A stretch of 64,000 nucleotides of DNA from Devosia naphthalenivorans (GCF_003056355.1 NZ_PYVW01000011.1:1-64000), one strand, 5' to 3'; counted from the first letter of the stretch, positions 1 to 8,409 are shown. The notes: generated from the sequence alone by a model not told the origin. Program-made: numbers and translations.

Positions 1-351
1 GCCATCTACGTTCTGATCCATGGCGGAAGCGAAATTCGCGAATCCATTTCCGTGCTTATGGACAGCGCCCCGAAAGGGTTCGACCACGATGGTTTGTTGG
101 CCCACCTTCGATCGGCCGAGGGGGTAGCCGATGTACACCATCTTCATGTTTGGGAAATCAGTGAGGGGCGCACCGCCGTTGAGGTGCATCTTGCCACGGA
201 CAGGGACGACCTGGCATCGGCGACGGACATGAAGGAGACCTTGAAGGGAACCCTGCACGACCTGTTCGACGTGGAGCATGCAACAATCGAGATAGAGCTG
301 GCAGGACGTGTTGATCACAAGGGACAGATCATTGCCAAGGATGATGACTGA
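1..351 (+). CDS. Cation diffusion facilitator (CDF) metal efflux protein, C-terminal part (5' end outside window)
   Basis: The frame is open from base 1 and ends at a TGA at 349-351; the first ATG in the window (52) is internal. The 116 visible residues match the cytoplasmic C-terminal domain of CDF transporters, with the typical HHLHVWEIS segment near residue 50 and a HATIEIE-type strand near the end. This domain dimerises and senses metal in the family (CzcD/ZitB group); the membrane part must lie to the left. It opens a run of metal-related genes (truncated CDF, dmeRF, copper-storage protein). Family assignment is firm; the transported metal cannot be told from this fragment. Confidence 0.85.
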   Translation, partial: AIYVLIHGGSEIRESISVLMDSAPKGFDHDGLLAHLRSAEGVADVHHLHVWEISEGRTAVEVHLATDRDDLASATDMKETLKGTLHDLFDVEHATIEIELAGRVDHKGQIIAKDDD

Positions 352-568
352 GGGTTCATTAGCGAGTTTCCCTCCCGGCTTCTGGTCGGCAGGACTCAAC
401 AGGACTGCCCCGATCTCGCGCCTCTTTCAGTAGGCTTTGTTTCGCGCTGCCCTTTTGAAGTGCAGCCGATAGGCACGTACCTTTGCCTTACTTGTCTCAG
501 AGCAACGGCGCCACCGGGGTGGACACCAGCCGGTAACCATCGACGCAGTAAGATCGGGCACGTTCAAG

Positions 569-1363
569 ATGGACTTTCCGATGCTCAAGCAACTCCTGCA
601 TGCCGTCACCCTGTTCGCTACCGTGCTCCTGGTTGCGGGCTGCAGTCAGTTCGTCGGCGACAACCGCCACAATGTTCCCTTGAACAAGGCAGTGGTCGAC
701 CGCCTGGCCGAAATCGGATCCTCGCCCGCGGAGCCGATGATGATCCGGGTTTTCAAGCAATCGTCCGAGCTCGAGGTCTGGAAGCGCACCAACTCGGGTC
801 GTTATGCCTTGCTCAAGACCTACCCGATCTGCAAGTGGTCCGGGGCGCTCGGTCCGAAAATCCAGGAAGGCGACTACCAGTCACCCGAAGGTTTCTATGA
901 TGTCACCCCGGCCCTGATGAACCCGAAGTCTGCCTATTGGCTCTCATTCAATGTCGGCTTCCCCAACAAGTTCGACCAGGTATGGGGACGCACAGGCACC
1001 AATCTGATGGTGCATGGCGACTGCAAGTCGGTCGGCTGCTTCGCCATGACGGATGAAGGTATCAAGGAACTCTATGCCTTAGTCCGTGAGTCGTTTCGTG
1101 GCGGAAACCGATCCGTGCAGCTCCAGTTGCTGCCCTTCCGCATGAACGACACCAACATGGCAGCACACGCCTCCAGTCCGCATACCCCCTTCTGGGCCAA
1201 TCTGAAGCAAGGCACGGACGCTTTCGACGACACCCTGCAGCCACCGGCGTGGGATGTGTGCGAGCGGCGCTACGTCTTCAACCGAAACCAACCAGGCGGG
1301 GTACCGCTTGATCCGAATGGTCCTTGTCCCGTTGGTTCGCTGTCAACCATAGTTGCGCTCTAG
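569..1363 (+). CDS. YafK-type L,D-transpeptidase family lipoprotein
   Basis: 264 residues. The N-terminus is a lipoprotein signal peptide with lipobox LVAGC (lipidated Cys25), so the protein should sit on the periplasmic side of a membrane. The L,D-transpeptidase (YkuD/YafK) catalytic motif HGxxxxxxxGC is visible as MVHGDCKSVGCFAM, with His149 and Cys157 as catalytic candidates. Members of this family form or cut 3-3 peptidoglycan cross-links or lipoprotein attachments with a nucleophilic Cys. An internal ATG at 581 would also leave a complete signal peptide, so the exact start is uncertain by four codons. It stands alone, convergent with the truncated CDF gene. Which of the YafK subfamily activities it has is not evident. 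Confidence 0.85.
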   Translation: MDFPMLKQLLHAVTLFATVLLVAGCSQFVGDNRHNVPLNKAVVDRLAEIGSSPAEPMMIRVFKQSSELEVWKRTNSGRYALLKTYPICKWSGALGPKIQEGDYQSPEGFYDVTPALMNPKSAYWLSFNVGFPNKFDQVWGRTGTNLMVHGDCKSVGCFAMTDEGIKELYALVRESFRGGNRSVQLQLLPFRMNDTNMAAHASSPHTPFWANLKQGTDAFDDTLQPPAWDVCERRYVFNRNQPGGVPLDPNGPCPVGSLSTIVAL

Positions 1364-1489
1364 AAGCTCCACGGCCACTGGTATGGTGCTGCGGCAGCAA
1401 GGGCGCTGCCCAAATCAATCCAGGTTGCCGATCGCTGGCACTTGATGGGGAAAATGCCAGTGCTGCTTTTACCGATGCCGTACGGGGAA

Positions 1490-1766
1490 ACGAAGCTTCA
1501 TAAGCTTGATAAAGCATCGCGACGGCCGCGAAGAGGATCATCACGCCCACTACTATCGCCGAAAGGTATTCGGCCTTGTGATGTCCATAAGGGTGCTCGG
1601 CGTCCGGCGGCTTCGCCGCGATCCTGATCGCGATGATAACAGCCGCCGCGGTCGCGACGTTGACGACGCTCTCAAGCGCGTCCGAATAGAGCGCCACGCT
1701 TCCTGTTAGCAGGTAGGCAGCATATTTGATCGCGAGCACCGCAAGGCTGATTGCGCAAGCTGCCAA
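1490..1766 (-). pseudogene. Truncated cation diffusion facilitator gene, N-terminal transmembrane part only
   Basis: About 92 codons encode the first half of a CDF transporter: hydrophobic helices, then LYSDALESVVNVATAA and EHPYGHHKAEYLS, which carry the conserved metal-site Asp and His of CDF helices II and the following loop. Homology stops near residue 92 (about base 1490); the frame then runs on to 1278 as unrelated, low-complexity sequence. No ATG is available at the 5' end; the open frame begins with TTG at 1764-1766, so the true start is also missing. I read it as a decayed remnant cut at both ends, next to the intact dmeF (stop at 1797). It is not the missing part of the CDF gene at 1-351, which is on the other strand. 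Confidence 0.75.
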
Positions 1767-1796
1767 GGGCTGTTTTCAGGGGAGACTGCATGCCCT

Positions 1797-2741
1797 TTAT
1801 GCCGCCCTTTCGACCTCAATCGTCACATGCGAGAGGTCGTGAATGTGGGCCAGTTTCTCACGATAGATAGATGGCTCCCGGGGAGCGGCCGTCCGGATCG
1901 ACACGATTGCACCATGATGGCCTGGACCAAGCTGCCAGATGTGCAGGTCGGTAATTTGGTCGCCTTCGCCCTCAATAGCTTCGCGGATTTCGTCGGGCAA
2001 ATCTTCCCCGGCAGGTATGTAGTCGAGCAGGACGCCGCCAGCGTCCCGGATCAGGCCCCACGACCACCGGGCAATCACAAGGCCACCGACTATGCCCATG
2101 GCTGGGTCCATCCAATTCCAGCCGTAAAAACTGCCAAGCACAAGGGCGGCAATCGCCAGAACCGATGTGAGGGCGTCGGCCAGTACATGCAGATAGGCCG
2201 CGCGCAGATTGTTGTCCCCGGCATGCTCATGGTTGTGGTTGTGGTCATGCCCATGGCCGTGATGGTGCCCATGATGGGAATGATCTTCGCGTAGCAGCCA
2301 AGCGCAAAGCAAATTCACCCCCAGCCCAACAACCGCTACAGTGATAGCCTGCGGGAAGTTGATCGCTACAGGGCTGTAAAAGCGCAGCAGGCTTTCCCAC
2401 CCGATCAGCAGGGCAACAAGGGCTAGCACAACGGCACTGGCGAAGCCTGCAAGATCACCCAGCTTGCCCGTGCCGAAGGTAAAGCGCGGATTGCGGGCAT
2501 TCTTCCGGGCAAAAAGATAGGCGAGAGCTGCGATGAGCATTGCCGCCGCATGCGTTGACATGTGCCAACCGTCTGCAATGAGCGCCATGGACCCGAACAT
2601 CGACCCGGCTGTGATCTCAACAAGCATCATTGTTGCTGTAATCACAATGACCAGCCAAGTACGGCGTTCGTTGCGTTCGTGGTTGTCGCCTAGAAAAACA
2701 TGTTCATGAGGGCTCAAGAGCGGGGCGCTTCGATCGTTCAT
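1797..2741 (-). CDS. dmeF: CDF family divalent-metal (Co/Ni-type) efflux transporter DmeF
   Basis: 314 residues with the six-helix CDF fold. Two HxxxD-type metal sites are visible: ADGWHMSTH (about residues 56-64) in helix II and HVLADALTS (about 185-193) in helix V. A long His-rich cytoplasmic loop lies between them (residues about 153-173, nearly alternating His). The C-terminal half carries a short CDF tail with DLHIWQLGPGHHG. The His loop and the pairing with an RcnR/CsoR-type repressor are the hallmarks of DmeF, which exports Co(II) and Ni(II) from the cytoplasm in rhizobia. The gene overlaps dmeR by four bases (ATGA, 2738-2741), so the two are translationally coupled. Zn as an extra substrate cannot be excluded. 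Confidence 0.88.
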   Translation of the reverse strand: MNDRSAPLLSPHEHVFLGDNHERNERRTWLVIVITATMMLVEITAGSMFGSMALIADGWHMSTHAAAMLIAALAYLFARKNARNPRFTFGTGKLGDLAGFASAVVLALVALLIGWESLLRFYSPVAINFPQAITVAVVGLGVNLLCAWLLREDHSHHGHHHGHGHDHNHNHEHAGDNNLRAAYLHVLADALTSVLAIAALVLGSFYGWNWMDPAMGIVGGLVIARWSWGLIRDAGGVLLDYIPAGEDLPDEIREAIEGEGDQITDLHIWQLGPGHHGAIVSIRTAAPREPSIYREKLAHIHDLSHVTIEVERAA

Positions 2742-3016
2742 CTTAAGTACGTCCTAACGACTTCGATTAGTTCGGCCGCCCCCTGGGCACGGGCTGAATT
2801 GTCGTCCTTATCGGGATTGGAGACATGCTCGCGGATATGATCCTCGATCAGCTCGGCCGTTAACCCGGTGACCGCGCCGCGAATGGACGCGACGAGGTTC
2901 AAGACCTCGCCGCAAGGAGCCTCGGCCTCAAGGGACCGCTCGACGGCTTCAATTTGGCCCTTGAGCCGCCGCACGCGGGAAAGAAGTTTGGATTTGTGTT
3001 TCGCAGTGTGAGACAT
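2738..3016 (-). CDS. dmeR: DmeR-type metal-sensing repressor (RcnR/CsoR/FrmR family)
   Basis: 92 residues from the ATG at 3014-3016 (MSHTAKHKSKLL). An in-frame extension to 3076 is possible but would run through the operator-like palindrome at 3021-3035, so I take the shorter form. The all-helical CsoR/RcnR fold is recognisable: KSKLLSRVRRLKGQIEAVER, a Cys in helix 2 (EAPCGEVLN) and a His in DHIREHV. An N-terminal His close to the start, plus the Cys and His, is the RcnR-like metal-ligand set for Co/Ni. It presumably represses dmeRF until metal binds. Co-transcribed with dmeF. Confidence 0.86.
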   Translation of the reverse strand: MSHTAKHKSKLLSRVRRLKGQIEAVERSLEAEAPCGEVLNLVASIRGAVTGLTAELIEDHIREHVSNPDKDDNSARAQGAAELIEVVRTYLR

Positions 3017-3020
3017 AAGG

Positions 3021-3035
3021 TAGGGGGATACCCTA
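3021..3035. promoter_or_regulatory. Probable DmeR operator (G/C-tract palindrome)
   Basis: TAGGGGGATACCCTA lies five bases upstream of the dmeR start codon: TAGGG, then GGATA, then CCCTA. RcnR/CsoR-family repressors bind G/C tracts flanked by A/T inverted repeats, so this is the natural autoregulatory operator. Assignment rests on position and shape only. Confidence 0.55.
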
Positions 3036-3500
3036 TCTACACAGGGCCTGCAATGAAGATAGCGAGGAGAAATCATGTAGACTGATCTGGCCCAGTGGGC
3101 CGGGAAAGTGCCAGTTTGCTCATTGAAGGGGCATGCCCCGGCGCAGTTTCCTCGCCCAGCGCAGCGCGCAAGCGGCAGGGATCAACAACATGGCCCCGGT
3201 GTGCACGCTGAGGGCAACGGCGTCGGACTAGAACCGATGAACTTCAGCTTTGCCCAACGGCTCCAAGGGCAGCCCTGTCTGATTTCCGCTCGGAGCGGTC
3301 GCAACTTTTCAAAAGCGGCAGGTGCCTGATACAGGCTTCAGCAGGGATGGGCATTAGCCGCTCAGTGTTCTGCTTAAGATCAAAGACGAGCCTAGATGCG
3401 CGTCTAGATTCTGCGCCATTCGACAACCTACCTGGCTCGCAGCGTCCGCATGTGATGCATAAATCTAAGTTTGTGCACCACATGCATCGGAGCCCAGCCG
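3036..3500. other. Intergenic stretch without a supportable gene
   Basis: Short open frames occur on both strands but none has family features, a ribosome site or consistent codon use. A near-perfect inverted repeat, CTAGA-TGCGCG-TCTAG, sits close to 3394-3409; no function can be assigned. The left part holds the promoter region of dmeRF. Confidence 0.5.
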
Positions 3501-3833
3501 TCAAGCTGCCATCTCGCGGCAACTTTCTGCACAGCGGCGGCAGGCATCCACGCATTCTTGCATGTCACCAACCCGCCCGCAGTCTTGGGCGCACTGCTCA
3601 CAGATTTCAGCGCACTCGCGGCACGTATGCTTATGGTGAGGTGTCCCGATCAGCATAAAGTGGGCGCTCGTCCGGCAGATTTCGGCACAGGCCATCATCA
3701 GTTTGAAGTGTGCCGGCTCCGTGTGCTCACCACCCATTTCGAGGCAGTGGTTCATAGCCATGCTGAGGCAGGTAGAATAGCACGATAGGCAATTATCGAG
3801 GCAGGCTTTCATCTCCGGTGAGAGCTTGTCCAT
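3501..3833 (-). CDS. Four-helix-bundle copper-storage protein (Csp3-like, DUF326)
   Basis: 110 residues with 16 cysteines, mostly spaced CxxxC, CxxC or CxxxxxxC along predicted helices (for example CLDNCLSCYSTC near the N-terminus, CRECAEICEQCAQDC near 71-85 and CVDACRRCAESC near the C-terminus). There is no signal peptide, so it belongs with the cytosolic Csp3 type, which fills the core of a four-helix bundle with many Cu(I) ions and so buffers copper. Length and Cys pattern fit the family well. It lies alone on the minus strand between dmeRF and a damaged response regulator, within a run of metal-handling genes. No copper-responsive operator could be picked out upstream. Confidence 0.85.
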   Translation of the reverse strand: MDKLSPEMKACLDNCLSCYSTCLSMAMNHCLEMGGEHTEPAHFKLMMACAEICRTSAHFMLIGTPHHKHTCRECAEICEQCAQDCGRVGDMQECVDACRRCAESCREMAA

Positions 3834-4158
3834 GATTGTTCCCTTTCAGTTGGTAAGCAGGAAACTGACCAACGGCGGGATGATTAATAAGTTCGCTCTG
3901 CGTATTGCCGAAACCTTGCGACGAAAGGCGCCTGGACGAGGTTCTTCGGGCCATTTGTCGAACAGTTACCAGTGGGCCGGTAAGGCCCTCCCTTCGGGAC
4001 ACCTCAGCGGAAACCGTGAGGATTTTGCCGGTCGAGCGAAGTTCCGAAATGGACCCGCGCGTCAGCATATCGCTCCGTCGTTCTCGCGCTGGTTCAGATT
4101 AGGGCAATGCGGTTGCTTAGGGGTCTGCGTCTCCGTTAAGGCTCGCCGAGTTGCTAGC
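3834..4158. other. Intergenic stretch without a supportable gene
   Basis: Upstream region of the copper-storage gene and downstream flank of the damaged response regulator. The reading frames here have no recognisable protein features. No clear promoter or operator palindrome was found. Confidence 0.45.
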
Positions 4159-4538
4159 TTAGTTCAGCAGGGTGGTTAGGGCCGTGATGAGTTGGGCAAA
4201 TACGAATGGCTTTCGCAACATGATGCTTTCAGGCACTCCGTTGGCTGACCAGTCATAAGCGCTATCCCCGCTCATGTAGATTGTGGAACGCCGGAAACGG
4301 CCTCACGTCCCTTGTGCCCTACGTCCCAACCATTCGGACCTGGGCCTAATCTTATGTCGGTTATGACGGCCTTGAAGCGGTCGCCGGTCGCGTCCAGCTC
4401 CGCAATAGCTTGTGCACCACTGGTGGTGGCAACCACTTCAAAGCCTTCGTCTGCAAGCGCTAGTTCCAGCACAGCCCGAAGAAGGCCGTCGTCTTCGACC
4501 AATAGCAAAATAGGCTGCTGTTCAGGATTTGAGGTCAT
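4159..4538 (-). pseudogene. Single-domain response regulator, frameshifted
   Basis: From the ATG at 4536-4538 the frame encodes a CheY-like receiver domain: ILLLVEDDGLLR (acidic pair), then AVITDIRLGPGPNGWDV with the phospho-acceptor Asp in TDIRLG. About 85 codons in, the frame runs into a stop (4272). The end of the domain continues in another frame as TIYMSGDSAYDW (conserved T/S region) and MLRKPFVFAQLITAL (the conserved Lys-Pro), ending at TAA 4159-4161. Loss of a single base near 4285 explains the break; joined, the protein would be about 126 residues, a normal receiver-only regulator. Either a true pseudogene or an error in the sequence. No sensor kinase is adjacent. Confidence 0.8.
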
Positions 4539-4689
4539 TTTGCTCCACCGTAAAAGGGGAGCAAACGGCAAAAGGACCATTATCTCTCAGCCGCCAACAA
4601 CCGGTAAAATATGCCTGACGGTACGGCACCGTACCAAGCAACTGGTCGGCCCGCACCCCTTCCATGACAAACGGTGATCGCTGGAAAAG

Positions 4690-5397
4690 CTACTTCATCG
4701 GTCCGATCAAACGCCCATATTCCCGCTCGGGAACGCCATAGGCATCGGCCGCAAAACTCTCCAGTCCTGCGCGATCGCGGATCGTTATGAGCCCCCGGTC
4801 CGAGTAGATCAGCCGATTGCCTTCGAGAACATGCAATGCGGTCGTAACGCTTGGCCGCCGCACTGCCAGCATGATGGAAATGAACTCATGCGTGAGAGCA
4901 ACATCGCCATCCTCAGCCCGGTCAATGGACATCAATATCCAACGTGCCAATCGTTCCTCGACATGGTGGACGGCATTTGAAAGAGCGGTGTAGGCCGTCT
5001 GGACAGCGAGCGTCTGCACAAACCGCACCAGCAACCGACGCAACTCCGAAGTGTCAGAAATCAATTGGCCAAAAACACTCGCCTCGATGCGGTAGCCATG
5101 GCCTCCCACCTGTACGATTATGGTATGAGGCGTGCTGTCGCACTCCATGATCGCTGCTGTCGGGAGAACCCCATCGCGGCCCACAAGGCCGACTTCGACC
5201 TTTTGACCTTCTAACGAGATGGCTACGATTGAGCCAATGCCAGTTTCCATGAAGTAGTAGTGCTCGATAACCTGATCGGGCTCGACCACGCGAAAGCCCT
5301 TTGGCATCTCAACGTGTTCCAGATGCGCGGCGATGCTCTGGAAGGCATCTTCCGATAGAAAACGCAGCAAGCGGTTTTGAACTTCGGATTGGAGCAT
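4690..5397 (-). CDS. Crp/Fnr family transcriptional regulator
   Basis: 235 residues. Residues about 15-120 form the cyclic-nucleotide-binding-like beta barrel (MPKGFRVVEPDQ, YYFMETGIGSIV, VEVGLVGRDGVL), followed by a long dimerisation helix (LLVRFVQTLAVQTAYTAL) and a C-terminal winged helix (HEFISIMLAVRRPSVTTALHVLEGNRLI) whose recognition helix carries RRPSVTTAL. There is no N-terminal Cys cluster, so it is not an iron-sulfur FNR. This short-effector subgroup is common in Hyphomicrobiales, often near universal stress proteins and response regulators, as here. The effector and targets are not evident. Confidence 0.85.
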   Translation of the reverse strand: MLQSEVQNRLLRFLSEDAFQSIAAHLEHVEMPKGFRVVEPDQVIEHYYFMETGIGSIVAISLEGQKVEVGLVGRDGVLPTAAIMECDSTPHTIIVQVGGHGYRIEASVFGQLISDTSELRRLLVRFVQTLAVQTAYTALSNAVHHVEERLARWILMSIDRAEDGDVALTHEFISIMLAVRRPSVTTALHVLEGNRLIYSDRGLITIRDRAGLESFAADAYGVPEREYGRLIGPMK

Positions 5398-5814
5398 AGA
5401 GCTTGCTTCACACCAGGTGGCGAAGTGACATAGCCTATTACCGCCAGCTCGACCGCATTGACGTCATGGCGCACAATGGGCGCGACACTGCCATGGCTAA
5501 GCAGGTTGGCATAATGCTCAAAGAGTCACTGGACCGCAGCAGCGCATGGCTGAACTTCCTGCGAAACTTGCAGCAGTAAAATACAAGAGACTGTGCTTCG
5601 ATCACCAAGTGACGACCGCTTCGAAAATTAGCGGCATTACAATCGAATAGGGTCGATGGCTGTCTCGAAAGGCAAACGTAACACAATCCAGAGTTGCTAG
5701 ATTTCGGCCGCTATACTCAGAGCATTCAAACGTCTAGTGAATGGCCTGTTCAAATCAATCCAGGTGATCGCGATGACCATAGTGGCGGATACGGCAACTC
5801 ACCTCATCCATGCG
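5398..5814. other. Intergenic region; only a possible 37-codon reading frame
   Basis: On the plus strand a frame from ATG 5466 to TAA 5577-5579 encodes a short Lys/Arg-rich peptide ending WLNFLRNLQQ; in-frame codons further upstream also look protein-like, but no start with a ribosome site is visible. It is divergent from the Crp/Fnr gene. I do not recognise it and would not count it as a gene without homologues. The remainder up to 5814 shows no coding features. Confidence 0.3.
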
Positions 5815-5846
5815 AAAGGCGCTCGCGGAAACGGTTGAGCGCCTTT
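5815..5846. terminator. Strong hairpin, terminator-like
   Basis: AAAGGCGCTC, a 12-base loop, and GAGCGCCTTT form a perfect 10-bp stem, followed on the plus strand by CTTTGTCC. It ends just before the tniQ remnant, so it may mark the downstream end of a gene that the transposon remnant has replaced. Confidence 0.5.
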
Positions 5847-5850
5847 CTTT

Positions 5851-6268
5851 GTCCGACTGCTCATGATGCGGCGCATTCCGGCCGGCATAAGCTCCGAGAC
5901 ACAGCTGGAACGATTTCGCGTTCTCGGTGCCATCATTCCCGAGTTGGACGATATTGTTACCGACAGGCTGATATCGCTTCCATCTACAGCCAGACCGATC
6001 CTGCCGCTGCATTTGCGTCCGGCATTGCTTGCCGGTGTCGCGATGGTGGAGCGCATCGGACCCGCCATGCTGGAAATGCTCAAGACCCACACGTTGGGAG
6101 AAAATCGAAATCGCTTCGGCAATCTCGTCGCGAAGATGACAGGCCAAGGCGCAGGGCGAACACCGATACAGCTGCAGTTAATGTGAGAATGCGACCATTC
6201 CATTCTCATAATTAGATGCCCAGTCCCGTTCTCTTTGCCGTGTTCTTAAATTTAAGTGCCAAACGACA
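5851..6268 (+). mobile_element. Remnant of a tniQ-type transposon: last third of tniQ plus right end
   Basis: From 5851 the sequence is similar, codon by codon, to the last third of the intact tniQ at 9288-10154 (shared ERFRVLGAIIP-like, PILPLHLRPALLAGVAMVER and EMLK/QMLR segments), ending at TGA 6184-6186. After it come the same end repeats as in the intact element: GTTAATGTGAGAAT in direct orientation, then ATTCTCATAATTAGATGCC and GTTCTTAAATTTAAGTGCCA inverted, and a terminal ...AAACGACA at 6268. Read inward, the end is TGTCGTTTGGCACTTAAATT, matching TGTCGCTTGGCAGTTAATTG of the intact copy. The two copies differ at many positions, so this is a separate, older insertion that has lost tniA, tniB and its left end. 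Confidence 0.82.
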
Positions 6269-6344
6269 GCGGCCATTTCTCGAACTGCCGGGTAGGGGCC
6301 GCAACCGGACCAACTGCCTCTGGTTCTTCGTGGTGCGAAAACAT

Positions 6345-6625
6345 TCAAGCCCTTGGCTGCGAGAGTGGCTGGGGCCGGACAACAAGGATATCCGTCTTGA
6401 ACGTTTCGAGGATGCGGGGGCCCTGCCCGCCGATCAATGAGTGAAAGAGACGACCCCGTTCATAGGCTCCTATCACGGTAACGTCGGATTCGTGTTCCGC
6501 GCCGTATTCCTGCAGCATCTGCGAGGGCGGTCCGTGCTCGACCAGGGGAACGACCCCGTCCTTAATGACCTGCGGAAGGTCCGCGCGCTCGATGAAGCGG
6601 CGGATGGTTTCCTTCTCCATGGCGC
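6345..6625 (-). pseudogene. Universal stress protein (UspA family), C-terminal fragment cut by the transposon
   Basis: About 93 codons encode the end of a UspA domain: SDVTVIGAYERGRLFHSLIGG contains the G-x-hydrophobic-x(9)G-x(S/T) ATP-binding-like segment, followed by ILVVRPQP and a stop at 6345-6347. The 5' part is missing: the frame runs leftward from the left end of the tniABQ transposon (6626), which replaces the N-terminal half. The proximity to a Crp/Fnr regulator and a receiver protein suggests an original stress-response cluster. The fragment is flanked on the other side by the tniQ remnant ending at 6268. Confidence 0.8.
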
Positions 6626-6751
6626 TGTCGCTTTCCACTTAATTCTGAGAATCCGACCTCAACGATTTCAGTACGTTAATCGCGCACTTAATTTGAGAAT
6701 AAGCAGTTAATTTGCGAATCTGCCTTGGCGTTTGTTACTTAACGTGAGAAT
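6626..6751. repeat. Left transposon end with four TTAATTTGAGAAT-type repeats
   Basis: Copies lie at 6637-6652 (ACTTAATTCTGAGAAT), 6686-6700 (ACTTAATTTGAGAAT), 6706-6719 (GTTAATTTGCGAAT) and 6737-6751 (ACTTAACGTGAGAAT), all in the same orientation. They are probable transposase-binding sites, as in Tn7- and Tn5053-type ends, and they also cover the tniA promoter region. Confidence 0.8.
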
Positions 6752-6783
6752 AGGGCTCGCAGTGTTTCTCTCGCGAGCTGGCC

Positions 6784-8397
6784 ATGAGTGACCCTTTCCC
6801 CGACGAGATTGACCAGACGCTTTGGGACGAAGCGTGCCGACGGGCGGATGCGATCCGCAACTTCCTGAAGGGCCATCCTGACGGCACCACGTCCCGCGAC
6901 GTTGCGGAACTTGCGGCCGATCTCGGCCTCAGCCAGGCAACGGCATATCGTCTAATCAAGATATTTCGCGGAGGCGGAACTGTCCTGTCTCTGGTTGATC
7001 GTAAACGTGGGCGGCCAGAGGGGCATCGCGTCCTGGACGTTAAGCGAGAGCAAGTCATCCGCGCCACAATCAGCGCGTACTACCTGAAGCGAACCAGACC
7101 GAGCATTTCGCAGTTGGTCCGGGACGTACAGACAAGCTGCATTTCGGTTGGAATGAAACCCCCGCATCGCCGGACGATCGCGGCTCGCCTCGAGGATATT
7201 GACCTCCAGAAGCGCGCCCGGCGCCGCGGTGAACAGAAGATCTTGAAGGAGACAACGGCTGTCCCCGGGACTTTCAGCGCTTCCCGCCCGCTGGATGTAG
7301 TCCAGATCGACCATACTAAGGCCGACGTCTTCGTCGTCGACGAGGAGACGCGGCAGCCACTCGGCCGACCGTGGCTGACGCTGGCGATGGACGTCTGCAG
7401 CCGCATGGTAACCGGATTCTATCTCACAATGGACGCCCCTTCCCGACTGTCCACCAGCCTTTGCCTTCTCCATTCAGTCTTCGACAAGTCGGCATGGCTG
7501 AGAGAACGCGAAATCACGGACCCCTGGCCTGTCGCCGGTCTGCCCGCACTGGTTCACGTCGACAACGGCGCCGACTTCCGCAGTCGGGCGTTCAAGCGCG
7601 GATGCGATGATGCCGGCATCGCGATTGACTGGCGCCCCCCGGGCGAGCCGCGCTTCGGTGGTCACATCGAGCGTTTGATCGGCACGCAGATGGGAAAGCT
7701 GCACCTGCTGCCCGGCACGACGTTCAGCAATGCGCAGGAGCTCGGCGAATATGACTCGAAACGGCATGCGGCGCTCACACTACGTGAGCTCGAGCGGTAC
7801 ATTGCACTCGACATTGTTGGCTCCTATCACCAGTCAATCCACGGCACCCTGGGCCGCCCGCCTATTGCGGTCTGGCGGGAGCACGAGGGCGAGATCCCAC
7901 TCAGACTACCGCAAGATCGGCTCCGCTTCTGGCTCACCTTCTTACCCGAGCAGGAGCGCACTTTGCGGCCAACCGGCATTCATATGTTCGGCCTGCGCTA
8001 TTGGTCCGCAGCCCTCAGCGCCGACGTCGGACGTTCTGACCGTCGTCTGCTTGTCAAATACGATCCACGCGATATGGCGCGCGTCTTCATTAGGCGGCCT
8101 TCAGGAAACTTCGTGGAAGCCCGCTATGCGGATCTGACGCTGCCTTCGGTCACCCTGCACGAAGCAGTGACCGCCCGGCGCACCCTTCTGGCGAAAGGTC
8201 GCCGTGAGGTCGATTCCCGCGCGATCGTACGCACCGCCATCGCACAGCGAGAATTGGTCGAGGCGGCAAGCAAGAAAACTGCGGCCGCACGACGAGGAAA
8301 AGCGTTTTCGAAATCGAAAGTGGATGACCGGGGATGGGGCTCGCTCCGCGGCGTCGACTCCAGCAAACCTGTACCCTTTGTTGAGGATACAGATTGA
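6784..8397 (+). CDS. tniA: Transposase TniA (Mu/Tn7 TnsB-like DDE integrase)
   Basis: 537 residues from ATG 6784. N-terminal helix-turn-helix region (about 35-65, TSRDVAELAADLGLSQATAY) binds the end repeats. The rve/DDE catalytic core shows Asp176 (QIDHTKAD), Asp260 (VHVDNGADF) and Glu296 (GHIERLIG); Asp260 and Glu296 are separated by exactly 35 residues, the D-D-35-E arrangement. A Mu-type beta-barrel and basic C-terminal tail follow. TniA cuts and joins transposon ends with ATP-dependent help from TniB. Followed after 12 bases by tniB. The reading frame is intact and all catalytic residues are present, so it may be active. Confidence 0.93.
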   Translation: MSDPFPDEIDQTLWDEACRRADAIRNFLKGHPDGTTSRDVAELAADLGLSQATAYRLIKIFRGGGTVLSLVDRKRGRPEGHRVLDVKREQVIRATISAYYLKRTRPSISQLVRDVQTSCISVGMKPPHRRTIAARLEDIDLQKRARRRGEQKILKETTAVPGTFSASRPLDVVQIDHTKADVFVVDEETRQPLGRPWLTLAMDVCSRMVTGFYLTMDAPSRLSTSLCLLHSVFDKSAWLREREITDPWPVAGLPALVHVDNGADFRSRAFKRGCDDAGIAIDWRPPGEPRFGGHIERLIGTQMGKLHLLPGTTFSNAQELGEYDSKRHAALTLRELERYIALDIVGSYHQSIHGTLGRPPIAVWREHEGEIPLRLPQDRLRFWLTFLPEQERTLRPTGIHMFGLRYWSAALSADVGRSDRRLLVKYDPRDMARVFIRRPSGNFVEARYADLTLPSVTLHEAVTARRTLLAKGRREVDSRAIVRTAIAQRELVEAASKKTAAARRGKAFSKSKVDDRGWGSLRGVDSSKPVPFVEDTD

Positions 8398-8409
8398 GCT
8401 GGAGTGAAC

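Noticed and set aside
3108..3658. Several 70-105-codon frames on both strands between dmeR and the copper-storage gene
   Set aside because: They overlap each other, lack ribosome sites and show no protein features.
1411..5766. CAAATCAATCCAGGT appears near 1411 and again near 5752
   Set aside because: A single shared 15-mer is expected by chance in a window of this size, and the flanks do not match.
5815..5846. Left end of the tniQ remnant
   Set aside because: The hairpin does not resemble the transposon end repeats; it looks like an ordinary terminator just outside the remnant.
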